Shown here one piece after another: positions 9,191 to 18,766 of a DNA stretch of 64,000 nt (within the stretch, counting starts at the first letter, position 1; every line of letters begins with the position of its first letter). The position numbers and the translations under genes were made by a program. The notes under the pieces are model-generated. The model was not told the DNA's origin. It was given only the letters and a program-made list of their open reading frames with translations, and did no database searches. The stretch lies in NCBI GenBank assembly GCA_963738575.1, contig CAVTWY010000004.1, positions 310,001 to 374,000 on the forward strand. The letters are read 5' to 3'. This stretch comes from CAVTWY01 sp963738575. Its GTDB lineage: Bacteria; Pseudomonadota; Gammaproteobacteria; Burkholderiales; Burkholderiaceae_C.

Positions 9191-10778
9191 TTAGCCGAAG
9201 ATGCCGTGCAAGAACCAGCGCGGGTTGGCGCACCGCTCGCGGTAGACCCACAGGCAGCGCTGGTCGGGGCCCACGGCCACGTGGTAGTCGCGGCTGGCCA
9301 AGGCGCCGTCAAACCACCCGGCCTCGATGCGCTCGGCGCGGCTGAGGAGGGTTAGCGGTTCGCCTTCGTGGGTGGGGCGGTTGTTGTGCTCTTGCAGGGG
9401 CTGCGGTGTGTGCAACAGCCAGGTGGGCCGGTGGGGTGTGACCTGGTGGGCTGGCGTGGTGGCTGGATGGGGTGGTGCTTGTTGAGGGGGCAGGTGGCTT
9501 GGTGGGCACCTTGGTGGGTTGTGCTGCGCTGTCACCCACTGCAAGGCGTGCTCGGGGCGGTGGTCGGCGTGCAGTTGCACGCGCTGCACGCACGTGGGCC
9601 CCAGGCGTGCGCTCAGGCGGTCAATCAAATCGCGCTCGCCTTCGCGCTGGGTGCTTTGGCTGCGCCAAAAACTGCCGACTGCGCCCGGCGTGTGGCACCG
9701 ACTCGTCCACGCGCAGGGTGATGGCGTACACCGGTGCGGGCAGCGCCAGGCGCTGCAGTTGCTCGCGCAGCAGCAACATGATTTGGTCGGCATCGCGTGA
9801 GGGCTCACCCAGTGTGAGCGTGAGCACGGTGTCAGGCTGCACGCGTCGGTGCAGCGTTTGGTGCTTCATGCCCAGGCTCAGGCGGGTGGTGGCCAGCCAG
9901 CGCTGCGCCAGCCAACCTACCAGCGGCTGCACCAAGCGCTGGGCGGCAAACACCAAGGTGGCGGCGTCGTCGGCGCGGTGCAAAAGCTCAAGCGATTTTT
10001 CAAAGTGCGGGGGCAACTCGTACCAGGTTTGGGGGTCGGGTGCGTCGCCATAAGCGCGCTCCACCGCATCCATCAACGCCTGCCCTCCCCGGCGCTTAAG
10101 CCCCGTGCGCGGCAGCTCGCGCACGTGGCCCAAGGTGCGGCAGCCGATGCCGTGCAGCAGTTGGGCCAGTGCGCTCGGTTGTTGCCAGACTGCCAGCACC
10201 GGTGCCAGCGGCAGCGCATCGAGTCGCTTTTGGACGTCGGTGGTGCGGCGCGGGTGTGTTGGTTTTTTTGAGTGGGCTTGGACGGTTGGGTCTTGTTCAA
10301 CACGCGCCAACACGGTGGCTGCGCTGGCGGTGGGGGCCGCTGCAAAGGCGATGGCTTGCAAGCCGCAGTCGCGTGCGGTTTGAGCCACGGCCAGGGCCAG
10401 CTTGCGCGCCCCCCCAAAAAGCCGCACCGACGCCGCCACCTCAAGCAGCACCCCGTCAGGCTGCACCACCAGCGACGGTGTGTAACGCGACAGCGCCAGG
10501 GCCAGTCGCTCGACCAGCGCCGCTTCGGCTGCCAGATTGCGAGGCCACACCTGCAGCTCGGGCGCCAGCGCGGTGGCCGCGGCCAGGTTCATGCCCACCT
10601 GCACGCCGCAGGCCAGGGCATCGGCCGCCACCGCCACCACCAGCCGATCTTGGATAACCACCTGCATGGCGCTGACACCACCGTCTGCGTTGCTGGGCGC
10701 GGCGGGTGGTGCAGCACCAGGCGCAGGCAGCCAGCCTTCAAGCGGCAAGGCGCGCAGGTGCAAGGCAAACCACAACAT
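9191..10778 (-). pseudogene. imuB: ImuB, Y-family polymerase-like protein, split by a frameshift
   Basis: The first frame, from ATG 10778 (MLWFALHLRALPLEGW), carries the Y-family fold but, as usual for ImuB, not a full polymerase active site. It reads to VYAITLRVDESVP and then leaves the family pattern. The expected continuation (SFWRSQSTQREGERDLIDRL, then QLHADHRPEHALQW and the terminal RWFLHGIFG) lies in the frame one base away, ending at 9191. The shift falls near 9670-9695. Everything else is well kept, so a sequencing error or very recent mutation is more likely than long decay. ImuB normally docks ImuA and DnaE2 on the beta clamp. Confidence 0.85.
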
Positions 10779-11631
10779 CCGGCAGGCCCTTCTTCGTAGT
10801 TGGTGAGGGCAAACTTCTGTTTGAGAGATCGACACTGCTGGAAGGCGCGGCGGACCATGACGCTGTAGATGGCGCAGGCGGCCCTTCTTTTGTTGAAGTA
10901 AGTACATGCACTTGCTTTGAGGCCTTTGGAATCAAGGAGGACAGCAAAAGCACCAAGGGCTGCACCATGGGCAAACCGCGGCGCTTGAAGACGGTGACAG
11001 CCAGTTTGCCCGGTGCGATGGCCTGCAAGCTCAGCCGCACAGGGGCTGGTGAAGCCTGGTTTTGGGCCACTGTGGAGCGCACCACAAAAATGGGGGTTTG
11101 ATGCGTTTGCGCCGCCAGCTGCAACCGCCGCAGTGAGTTGTTAAGGGCTGCAGGGCGCATGTTGGCGCTTACCCACCAAAAGACGGCGGCACAGGCTTTG
11201 GATTTGATGCCTTGCTCGGCCGCCCAAGCGGCGTCAGGGTCTGAGATGGGCAACACGTGCAGCCAGCGGTCGGGCGCAAGGCCCATGGTTGCCAGTGCTG
11301 GGGCGTACGGCAAATGGGGCGGTGCCACACAAAGGATGGGGCGTGGTGTTGCATCCGGGGTGGAGCCGGCCGCCTGTTGCCGTGCAGCGCCATGGTGCGT
11401 TTGATGGGTTGCCGTGTTGCGCGCCAAGCTGGGGGCCAGCAGCAACCATTCGGCACCGGCGCCCGGTGTGGGCAGCAGCAGTTCGGTCAGGCTGGCGTCG
11501 GGCCAACCGCCGCCGGGCAGCTCGGCGTCAAGCGCGGCAAAACCGGTGGGCCGGACGGCTTGATGGCATTCGGCGGTGACCCATTGGTCACCCCGCCAAA
11601 GCGCGGCAGAAGGCATGGTGGCACCCGACAT
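10738..11631 (-). CDS. imuA: ImuA, SOS mutagenesis accessory protein (SulA/RecA-like)
   Basis: 297 residues. Family segments include GFAALDAELPGGGWPDASLTE, WLLLAPSLA and RLSLQAIAPGKLAVTVFKRRG. ImuA works with ImuB and DnaE2 in damage-induced mutagenesis. The start is ATG 11631 or ATG 11616. The 3' end overlaps the imuB start by 41 bases. A LexA box lies 60-80 bases upstream of the start. Confidence 0.88.
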   Translation of the reverse strand: MSGATMPSAALWRGDQWVTAECHQAVRPTGFAALDAELPGGGWPDASLTELLLPTPGAGAEWLLLAPSLARNTATHQTHHGAARQQAAGSTPDATPRPILCVAPPHLPYAPALATMGLAPDRWLHVLPISDPDAAWAAEQGIKSKACAAVFWWVSANMRPAALNNSLRRLQLAAQTHQTPIFVVRSTVAQNQASPAPVRLSLQAIAPGKLAVTVFKRRGLPMVQPLVLLLSSLIPKASKQVHVLTSTKEGPPAPSTASWSAAPSSSVDLSNRSLPSPTTKKGLPDVVVCLAPARLAA

Positions 11632-11690
11632 GTTGGACCCAAAAAAGCACCTGGATTGCGCCTCTGAAGGAGGCTTGGACCGGCTGTTGA

Positions 11691-11710
11691 TACTGTGGTT
11701 ATGTACAGTA
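11691..11710 (-). promoter_or_regulatory. LexA (SOS) box controlling imuA-imuB-dnaE2
   Basis: The sequence TACTGTGGTTATGTACAGTA has the CTGT-N8-ACAG core and both flanking TA pairs of the gammaproteobacterial and betaproteobacterial LexA consensus, differing only in the centre. It lies 60-80 bases before imuA, the usual place for LexA repression of this cassette. Confidence 0.88.
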
Positions 11711-11813
11711 TAGAAGGTGCTTTTGGTGGCGTCTACTGCGGCCCATGCAGTTGGGGGTAAAGCCTTTGGTGATAGCTAGTTAGCTGGCGCCAACTGCTGT
11801 TTTAGGTCACGAT

Positions 11814-12518
11814 TTATTGGGTTATCCAAACCAAGCAGCGCTCGGCATTCAACCCTGGTGGATGAATGGCTTCGATGCTGGATACCTGGGCATCGTCCAC
11901 CACCCTGTCACCCACAGCGGCCTCGGCGTGGCGCCCTTTCATGGCCACCCAAACCCCGCCTTCGGCGACGGTGTTCTGTGTCCATTGCACAAAGTCATGA
12001 AGCGACGCAAAGGCCCGCGAAATGACCAGATCAAAGCCAAACCCAAGGCTCAGGTCTTGCACCCGACCATGGTGCGCATGCAGGTTGGAAAGGCCCAGCT
12101 CGCCAGCCACCTGGCGAATGAAAGCTGCTTTTTTGGCCACGGCGTCGATGCAGTGAACCTGCCACTGGGGCTGCATCACCGCCAACACCACACCCGGCAA
12201 GCCACCGCCACTACCCACATCCAGCACCTTCAGTGCAGCATCGGACCGTTGCTGGGTTGCTCCCGTTGCGTGGGATTTTTCAAGATGACGGCGCAGGGGC
12301 GGCACCACCGCCAAGCAGTCAGCCAGGTGCTGCACGCGCATGGCTTGAGGGTCTCGAACGGCCGTCAAATTGTAGGCAGCGTTCCATTTTTGCAGCAGCC
12401 CCAGGAAAGCCGTCAGTTGACCCACCACTTGGGTATCGACCTCAAGCCCGAGTGACCGCAAATCACTTTCAATGGCCAACTCAACGGCCAATGCCGGGTC
12501 TTGCGCCTCGGAGCTCAC
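11814..12518 (-). CDS. rsmG: 16S rRNA m7G527 methyltransferase RsmG
   Basis: 234 residues. The SAM-binding motif VLDVGSGGGLPGVVLA, the N-terminal WNAAYNLTAVRDP and the later VISRAFASLHDF are diagnostic for RsmG/GidB, which methylates N7 of G527 in 16S rRNA. The GTG start at 12518 overlaps the mnmG stop (GTGA), so translation is coupled, as in many bacteria. A 12-residue insert rich in Thr and Gln (near SHATGATQQRSDA) is longer than in E. coli. Confidence 0.95.
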   Translation of the reverse strand: MSSEAQDPALAVELAIESDLRSLGLEVDTQVVGQLTAFLGLLQKWNAAYNLTAVRDPQAMRVQHLADCLAVVPPLRRHLEKSHATGATQQRSDAALKVLDVGSGGGLPGVVLAVMQPQWQVHCIDAVAKKAAFIRQVAGELGLSNLHAHHGRVQDLSLGFGFDLVISRAFASLHDFVQWTQNTVAEGGVWVAMKGRHAEAAVGDRVVDDAQVSSIEAIHPPGLNAERCLVWITQ

Positions 12519-12913
12519 GCCGCCACGTCGTCCTGGGGTGATGGGCGGGAGTTTGCTTGCGTGGTGCCGGCCAAAGCCGGGGCATCGGCCGATTGAACAG
12601 CTGAACCGATGGCCCGAGGCTGCCCCTTCTTGAAGTGAACCAGGAGCAGGGCCATGGCGGCCGGCGTTAAACCGGGGATTCGCGAAGCTTGCCCAAGGGT
12701 TTGCGGTTGATGCTGGTTCAAACGTTGCCGCGCCTCGATGCTCAGGGCCTTCACTTCGCCGTAGTCAAAGCTCGCAGGCAGCCTCAACCCCTCGTACCTT
12801 GCGGCTTGCGCAACCTCTTCAACCTGCTTGGTGATGTAGCCGGCGTACTTGGTGGTGGTTTCTACCTGCTCGATGACGGCTTGAGCCAGGTCGGTGCCCA
12901 GCTCAGCCACCAA

Positions 12914-12929
12914 TGTTTCACGTGAAACA
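12914..12929. promoter_or_regulatory. parS: parS centromere site 1
   Basis: Exact 16-base palindrome TGTTTCACGTGAAACA, the universal chromosomal ParB-binding consensus, inside mnmG (encoding part of DVSRETL). It nucleates ParB for origin segregation with the ParA and ParB encoded at 34.8 and 41.4 kb. Confidence 0.95.
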
Positions 12930-13102
12930 TCAGCCTTAGGGCAGGCCACCGCAGCCACTTTGGCCAAGACGTCAAAGTTCACACCGGGCCTGCGCAGCAA
13001 ATCCAGCAATCGGCTTTCGTGTTCTAGCGGTTTCCCAAGCAGCTCGGTAGCCGGTGCCGAGGGCAGGGTGTTTGGGTTGACCCACAAAGCTCCCAGGCGC
13101 GA

Positions 13103-13118
13103 TGTTTCACGTGAAACA
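13103..13118. promoter_or_regulatory. parS: parS centromere site 2
   Basis: Second exact TGTTTCACGTGAAACA, 189 bases from the first, again read as VSRET in mnmG. Two perfect copies so close together mark a genuine origin-proximal centromere. Confidence 0.95.
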
Positions 13119-13391
13119 ACGTCCCGCTTGCGGTTGAAGGCGTCCCACTGGACATCACCCACCAAGCCCATGGCCCGGCCCACGTCAGTCAAACGGAAGT
13201 CAGCGTTGTCCTCACGCAGTTGCAGCCGAAACTCAGCCCGGCTGGTGAACATGCGGTAGGGCTCGGTCACGCCCTTGGTGATCAGGTCATCCACCAACAC
13301 ACCCAGATAGGCCTGATCGCGCCCAGGCAGCCAGCTTGGCTCGCCTTTAACCTGCAAAGCTGCGTTAATGCCAGCGTGCAGACCCTGGGCC

Positions 13392-13426
<35 letters not shown>

Positions 13427-14845
13427 CCCAGCGAAGAATAGGCCGCCGATGGCCTTGGTTTCAAAGCTTGGCTTCAGCTCGCGTGGGTCAAAGTAGTCGT
13501 ACTCAATTGCATACCCCGGTCGAACGATGTCTGCCGACTCCAACCCGACCATCGACCGCACAGCCGCCCACTGGATATCAAACGGCAGCGAGGTTGAGAT
13601 GCCATTGGGGTAGACCTCGTGCGTGGTTAAGCCCTCGGGCTCCAAAAAGATCTGGTGGCTGGTCTTGTCAGCGAAGCGATTGACCTTGTCTTCGATACTT
13701 GGGCAATAGCGCGGCCCCACGCCCCCGATGATGCCGGTGAACATGGGGCTGCGGTCAAAGCCGCTTCGAATGATGTCGTGGGTGCGTTCGTTGGTGTGGG
13801 TGATCCAGCAGGGGATCTGCTGCGGGTGCATGCTGGCATGGCCCATCACGCTGAACACCGGCACGCCGCGATCGGCGGGGTGCCATCGGCGGCCGGCATG
13901 CCGTCTCCGGGCTGAACCTCCAGCTTGCTGTAGTCGATGGTGCGGCCGTCGATGCGCGGTGGGGTGCCGGTCTTCAACCGCCCCTGCGGCAGCTTCAATT
14001 CTTTAAGCCGTGCCGACAGGCTTACAGCGGCCGGGTCACCCGCACGGCCAGCCTCGTGCGACTGCAAACCGACATGAATTCTTCCGTCAAGAAAAGTACC
14101 AGCCGTTAGAACAACAGATTTGCCTTGAAAGCGAATACCAACTTTTGTGACTACGCCTGTGACTCGATCACCTTGCACCATCAGGTCGTCCACCGCCTGC
14201 TGAAAGATCGACAGGTTGGCCTGGGACTCAAGGCGCTGGCGGACGGCGGCGCGGTAAAGCACGCGGTCGGCCTGCGCCCGCGTGGCACGAACCGCAGGGC
14301 CTTTGCTGCTGTTCAAGATGCGAAACTGAATGCCAGCCTCGTCGGTGGCAATGGCCATGGCACCACCCAGCGCGTCCACCTCTTTGACGAGATGCCCCTT
14401 GCCAATGCCGCCAATCGACGGGTTGCAGCTCATCTGGCCCAAGGTTTCGATGTTGTGCGTCACCAGCAGCGTTTGGCAACCCATGCGTGCCGCCGCCAGC
14501 GCAGCCTCGGTCCCGGCATGGCCGCCGCCAACAACGATCACGTCAAAGTGCTTGGGGTAGAGCATGGAAAAGCGCTCACGGCTGTGGCGCGCCAAAACGA
14601 ACTGGGAAGGGCGCGATTTTAGGCGGGCTGCGGGATTTGGCGAGCGCTTGTTTTGAGTGGCAGCCTTGCCTGCGCGGCGGAGCTCTCAGCGGAGGATCGC
14701 TCATTTGCACATGGAGCGCGCACCTTGTGTGGTCGGCCTGGATGCCGCATTGCAGTGGTCGCTTCCTGAAGGGCGTTGCGCCGCAGGTCGCAAGCCGTGT
14801 CGTCGCTCCCACCGATGCAAATTCCCATCGCGCGGAACCCCAAAG

Positions 14846-16159
14846 TCAGCGTGTCGGGTGGCGCCCCCACCAAGCGGCCCACGCCACGCTGGCGCCACCC
14901 AACAGCGCCAGCAGGCCGGCCTCGGCACCCAGTACGATGGGCGCTGCGGATGCGGACTGCACAGCCACCAAGGCTGCGCCCAAGGTGGCGCCCAGCATGG
15001 CCACCAGGGGCGAGCGAGCGGCGCCTTGCTGCAAGTTTCGCGCGGCCCAAGCTGCCGACACGATGCCCAGCATGGCACCCAGCAAGCCGACCATCAACGG
15101 CAAGTCGACGTCGCAAAGGCTGCGCAATGGGCAGGCCACAGCAGCCAGGTTGCTGCGACCTCGAAGTGTGCCGTCCACGTGGATGCGCGCAATGCGTCCA
15201 TCGAAGCTTCCGGTCACGTGATGCCAAACGCCCGGCACCAGCACAGACGGCGTTGACACATGAGGCGTTAATCCGTCGGGCCCCGTCAGTGGCGTTCTGA
15301 TGCGCAAGGCCAGCCGCCCGTAAGATTGCGCCAGGTTGAAGTTGCGCATCGAAGCGTCATTGGCCAATGACACGATGGATTGCGGCTCTTCCTCGTCAAT
15401 CGCATCGACGCGAATCAGCGCGCTCATCGTGAAGGCGTTCGCCTGTTTGGCCAAGCCGACGAAGCGACGCATGTCGTCGGTGGCGGGCCACGCATTGCTT
15501 GAAAGAGTGGTAGATGTCCCTGTCTGCGCCTTCAGTGGCAGTACCTGGCCGCCAGCGAACAAGCCCGGCATCACCTGAAGATCACGAAGCGCGCCGCGCC
15601 ATGGCGTATCAACCGGGTCTTCTCGCCCCAGGCGAAGCCGGAAGCTCTCGTCCCAGCCCGCAAGCTGATGGGTCTGCAACGGCAGGAACCAGTGCGCGCC
15701 CATGGCCAACGCGCCCAGCGCACACGCCGCCACGATCCACGGCCTGATTCTTAGCACCTCAGGCGTGGAAACCGAGGCGTCACTGGCAGCGCCCGCGCGA
15801 GCCTGCGAAATGCGTGCCAACCACCAGCCAATCATTGCACCGACGGTGTTGCAGATCACGTCAAGTGTGGTCGGATGTCGGTTTGCATACCCCGCCTGCA
15901 ACCACTCTATCGAGCCCGACAGCACCAACGCTGCCAGTGCCACCCAAAGCAGCGGTCGTCGCCAAAGTGCCCACCCGAGCGGCATGTACAACAGCAGATT
16001 GACACCGACGTCACCCAGGTGCGTCGTCGTCGCCCAGGGCACGCGGTGGCGCAGCTCCACCGGCACGGCGGTGGCCAACACGATGCAGCCCAGTGCCAGG
16101 GGCAGCACATGCAAGCGCAGAGCCGACGCATGGGGTTGTGCTGCCGTTGCTGGCCTCAC
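14846..16159 (-). CDS. VanZ-like membrane protein with a LamG/concanavalin-like domain
   Basis: 437 residues from GTG 16159. The N-terminal third is a VanZ-like membrane domain (VPWATTTHLGDVGVNLLLYM, LSGSIEWLQAGYANRHPTTL). The middle resembles an extracellular LamG/pentraxin-like fold (RVDAIDEEEPQSIVSLAND, GVWHHVTGSFDGRIARIHVD). The C-terminus has further hydrophobic helices. VanZ-like proteins sit in the cytoplasmic membrane; their general activity is unclear. It is separate from mnmG by about 280 bases in which I see no gene. Confidence 0.75.
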   Translation of the reverse strand: MRPATAAQPHASALRLHVLPLALGCIVLATAVPVELRHRVPWATTTHLGDVGVNLLLYMPLGWALWRRPLLWVALAALVLSGSIEWLQAGYANRHPTTLDVICNTVGAMIGWWLARISQARAGAASDASVSTPEVLRIRPWIVAACALGALAMGAHWFLPLQTHQLAGWDESFRLRLGREDPVDTPWRGALRDLQVMPGLFAGGQVLPLKAQTGTSTTLSSNAWPATDDMRRFVGLAKQANAFTMSALIRVDAIDEEEPQSIVSLANDASMRNFNLAQSYGRLALRIRTPLTGPDGLTPHVSTPSVLVPGVWHHVTGSFDGRIARIHVDGTLRGRSNLAAVACPLRSLCDVDLPLMVGLLGAMLGIVSAAWAARNLQQGAARSPLVAMLGATLGAALVAVQSASAAPIVLGAEAGLLALLGGASVAWAAWWGRHPTR

Positions 16160-16213
16160 GATGAAGCAAGCCCCGCGACGACCTTGGCGTGCAAGTGCCT
16201 CTCGGCAAAGCGC

Positions 16214-16573
16214 CTAGACAAAACCCTGCTCTTTGTAGCTTCGAAAGCCCGCCTTCGTGAGCGCGGAGAGTTCTTTGAAAAGCGGCTTGTCGACCTTGGC
16301 AAAGTTGAAGCACGACTTGCCTTGCATTCTGGCCTTCAAGTCAGGCGATAGGCCGTCGAGAAGCTCAGGGCGAACATAAACGGGCATCAGGTGAAAGCTG
16401 ACGAAAGACTTCTTCAGCATGACCGCGCCAAAGTACAGGGCCTTTTTATTCTTCTGCACATGCCTGGTGTCGACGTAGAGCATGGTCTCGTCGTCCTGTT
16501 TGGTATCCAGCTTGGCGGCATACGGGGCCATCACTGCCTTCAGTTCAACAAAGACGGTGTCGAGGTCTGGCAT
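16214..16573 (-). CDS. Small conserved protein, possibly DUF1801-like
   Basis: 119 residues from ATG 16573 (MPDLDTVFVELKAVMAPYAA). Segments DTRHVQKNKKALYFGAVMLK, FHLMPVYVRPELLDGLSP and MQGKSCFNFAKVDKPLFKEL look like a compact alpha/beta protein of the YdhG/DUF1801 kind. No active site can be named. The frame extends to 16612 but those residues look like leader sequence. It stands alone. Confidence 0.6.
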   Translation of the reverse strand: MPDLDTVFVELKAVMAPYAAKLDTKQDDETMLYVDTRHVQKNKKALYFGAVMLKKSFVSFHLMPVYVRPELLDGLSPDLKARMQGKSCFNFAKVDKPLFKELSALTKAGFRSYKEQGFV

Positions 16574-16719
16574 GTGAGTTCTCTCCCGTGGCGGTGGCGC
16601 AACCGTTGGCATTGTGAGGCTTTGCTTGGCGGATTGGGCTTGGGCACAGCCAAGTCATGTGTCGTTCAATCGTGCGCTAAATCATGCGCTCAATAATGCG
16701 ATTGAAAGTTTGGTGAATC

Positions 16720-16735
16720 GTACATAAAATAGTAC
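16720..16735 (+). promoter_or_regulatory. Putative operator/promoter of the Phd/RelE module
   Basis: Inverted repeat GTAC-N8-GTAC embedded in an AT-rich stretch (TACATAAAATAGTACT) 27 bases before the antitoxin ATG. Position and composition suit a promoter overlapped by an antitoxin operator. Inferred only from symmetry. Confidence 0.35.
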
Positions 16736-16761
16736 TAAATCGAGTCACTTGAGTGCACACC

Positions 16762-17091
16762 ATGCCCATTCTCAGCGCCAACGATCTAAAAACCGGTGGT
16801 GTCGCCGCCATCGAAGCGGCTCTTTCGGGCCAGCCCGATGCCATCATCTCGGTGCGGGGCAAGAACCGCTTCGTCGTGATGGACATGGCCCACTACCACT
16901 ACCTGCGAGGGTGCGAGCTGGACGCAGCACTGGCGCAGAGCCGGGCCGACGTGGATGCGGGCCGTTTCGTGGCTGAGTCGGCCCAGGCCCACATTGCTCG
17001 TCTTGATGCTCAGTTGGTGGTGCGCGAGCCTGAAGTTGTCAAGGCAAAGCCCAGGTCAGCCAAAAGCGCCGTCCCACGCCGCAAGGTCTAA
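16762..17091 (+). CDS. Phd/YefM-family antitoxin
   Basis: 109 residues from ATG 16762; an in-frame GTG at 16753 is less likely. MPILSANDLKTGGVAAIEAA and AIISVRGKNRFVVMDMAHYH match antitoxins with the Phd fold that partner RelE-like toxins. The tail is basic (KAKPRSAKSAVPRRKV), unusual for a toxin-binding end. It ends 3 bases before the toxin start. Confidence 0.8.
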   Translation: MPILSANDLKTGGVAAIEAALSGQPDAIISVRGKNRFVVMDMAHYHYLRGCELDAALAQSRADVDAGRFVAESAQAHIARLDAQLVVREPEVVKAKPRSAKSAVPRRKV

Positions 17092-17094
17092 GGC

Positions 17095-17370
17095 GTGCCA
17101 TACCAACTGGTCTTCACAGACGACTACACGCGCCGTGCGCTGCGGTTTTTAAAACGCCACCCAGAGTTGAAAGCTCTGTACGGCAAAACGCTTGCCTTGT
17201 TGGAGGCCTACCCCCATCACCCTTCACTGCGTCTTCATGCGCTGGCAGGGCGACTGGCTGGGCTGCACTCGGTGTCGATCAACTTGTCTTACCGCATCAC
17301 GCTGGAGTTTTTGATTCGCGACCAGCAGATCGTTCCTGTCAATGTGGGCGATCACGACGCGGTGTATTGA
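17095..17370 (+). CDS. RelE/YafQ-type mRNA interferase toxin
   Basis: 91 residues from GTG 17095. It opens MPYQLVFTDDYTRRALRFLK; the core LAGRLAGLHSVSINLSYRI carries the basic and Arg residues used by ribosome-dependent RelE-fold nucleases, and the end is VNVGDHDAVY, the YafQ-like C-terminal pattern (H and Y). With the preceding gene it forms a complete type II module. After it, 17371-17602 holds no visible gene. Confidence 0.85.
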   Translation: MPYQLVFTDDYTRRALRFLKRHPELKALYGKTLALLEAYPHHPSLRLHALAGRLAGLHSVSINLSYRITLEFLIRDQQIVPVNVGDHDAVY

Positions 17371-17602
17371 GTGGGTGGGCTACTGCAAAATGCCTCACGG
17401 GTACTTGACGACGATGGTGTCGTCAGGTGGATAGTGCTCTTGCGCAACTGGTGTGAGCTGGGCGAGCACACAAGGCCATCCTGACGGAGATCGGACTTGG
17501 GTGTCGGTGTAGCAAGTCATCTGATTCAGTGGTGTTCATGAAACAACCTTGCTCATTTTTTTGTGCAGGTTTGTTATCGCCAAGTGGTCGCTCGACTCAG
17601 CG

Positions 17603-18766
17603 CTAACGCACCGCCGCCACCCGCAACATCCGCACCACGTACGCCAAACACAGCCCCGTCACCAGCAAGCACGCAGCCAGGGGCACCAGCAGATCCAGCG
17701 CGGGCACGGCCTCGCCTTTGAGCACGCGGTTCATGAGCGTGATCTGGCCCAGGGCTGGCACCCAAAGGTGCCACGATGATTCGCCTTCCTGGCTGAAGAT
17801 TTGCACCATCGGCAGCAGCGACACACCCAGAATCACCACCGTGGTGTTGGCTTGGGCTTCTTTGAAGGTTTTGGTGCGAATGGCGATGGCCATCATCACG
17901 GCCGACAACGCGGCGGCCAACGGTGCAAGCAGCGCCATGAAGTACGCCACCTCGCGCGCGCCAAACTGAAACATCGCGCTCAGGGTTTCGCTGCGAAGCA
18001 TGGCCTGCGCGGGCAAAAAGCTCAGGCAACTCAGCAACGCAATCAGCATGCCCAGCGTGGCCACCGCCGCCCATTTGCCAAGCACCAACGACTCACGCGA
18101 GGCTTTGGTCATCAAGAGGGGTTCGAGCGAGCCACGCTCGCGCTCACCCGAGGTGGTGTCGAGCGCCGCCGTCATGGCGCCATACAACACGGCCATCAAC
18201 ACAAAGAAGGGCAGCATGCTGGTGAACTGCGCCGCGCGCGACTGGGGGTTGGCCACGTCGCGCTCCTCCAAGTCCAGCACCTGCAACACGCCCGGCGCCA
18301 CCCCCCGTGACACCAGACGCAGCGCCGACTGCTCTTGAGAAAACCCACGCAGCGAGGCCATGACGCGGCGCATGCCACTTTGGGCCCGCGAGTTGGCGGA
18401 ACTAAGCACCACGTCCACCGTGGGCACGTCGCCCGAGGCCAAGGCCGCCTCAAAGTCGGCCGGGATCACCACCACCGGCTCACCCAACTTGCTGCGGGTG
18501 AGCAAGTCTTCGTAACCCGCAGGCGCCGCTTTGATGTTGATGGCCTGGCGCTGCAGGTAATTGACCAACGAGGGTGCGTGCTCGGCGCCAGCAACGTACA
18601 TCAGGCGTTGTTCGGCCCGCTCTTCAGCGCCTCCGATGAGCGACGACAACAGCACCAACATCAAAGGGCCGATGGCCACCGAGCTGAGAAACACAACCAT
18701 CAAGGTGCGCCGATCGCGCAGGGCGTCGAGCAGCTCCTTGCAAAACACCCACCAGGTGGCCCTCAT
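17603..18766 (-). CDS. natB: ABC-2 type sodium/drug exporter permease NatB
   Basis: 387 residues. One N-terminal membrane helix (TLMVVFLSSVAIGPLMLVLL), a long periplasmic domain, then about five helices near the C-terminus. The sequence MTAALDTTSGERERGSLEPLL is the NatB/ABC2_membrane signature. It partners the ATPase just upstream, whose stop overlaps this start (ATGA). In other bacteria NatAB exports sodium; the substrate here is unproven. Confidence 0.88.
   Translation of the reverse strand: MRATWWVFCKELLDALRDRRTLMVVFLSSVAIGPLMLVLLSSLIGGAEERAEQRLMYVAGAEHAPSLVNYLQRQAINIKAAPAGYEDLLTRSKLGEPVVVIPADFEAALASGDVPTVDVVLSSANSRAQSGMRRVMASLRGFSQEQSALRLVSRGVAPGVLQVLDLEERDVANPQSRAAQFTSMLPFFVLMAVLYGAMTAALDTTSGERERGSLEPLLMTKASRESLVLGKWAAVATLGMLIALLSCLSFLPAQAMLRSETLSAMFQFGAREVAYFMALLAPLAAALSAVMMAIAIRTKTFKEAQANTTVVILGVSLLPMVQIFSQEGESSWHLWVPALGQITLMNRVLKGEAVPALDLLVPLAACLLVTGLCLAYVVRMLRVAAVR

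Noticed and set aside
11746..11805. Inverted pair GCAGTTGG / CCAACTGC downstream of rsmG
   Set aside because: The loop is about 40 bases and there is no U-tract, so a terminator call is not supported.
11814..11830. TTATCCAA as a possible DnaA box
   Set aside because: Single imperfect match inside rsmG, no cluster and no dnaA gene in the window, so no origin is called.
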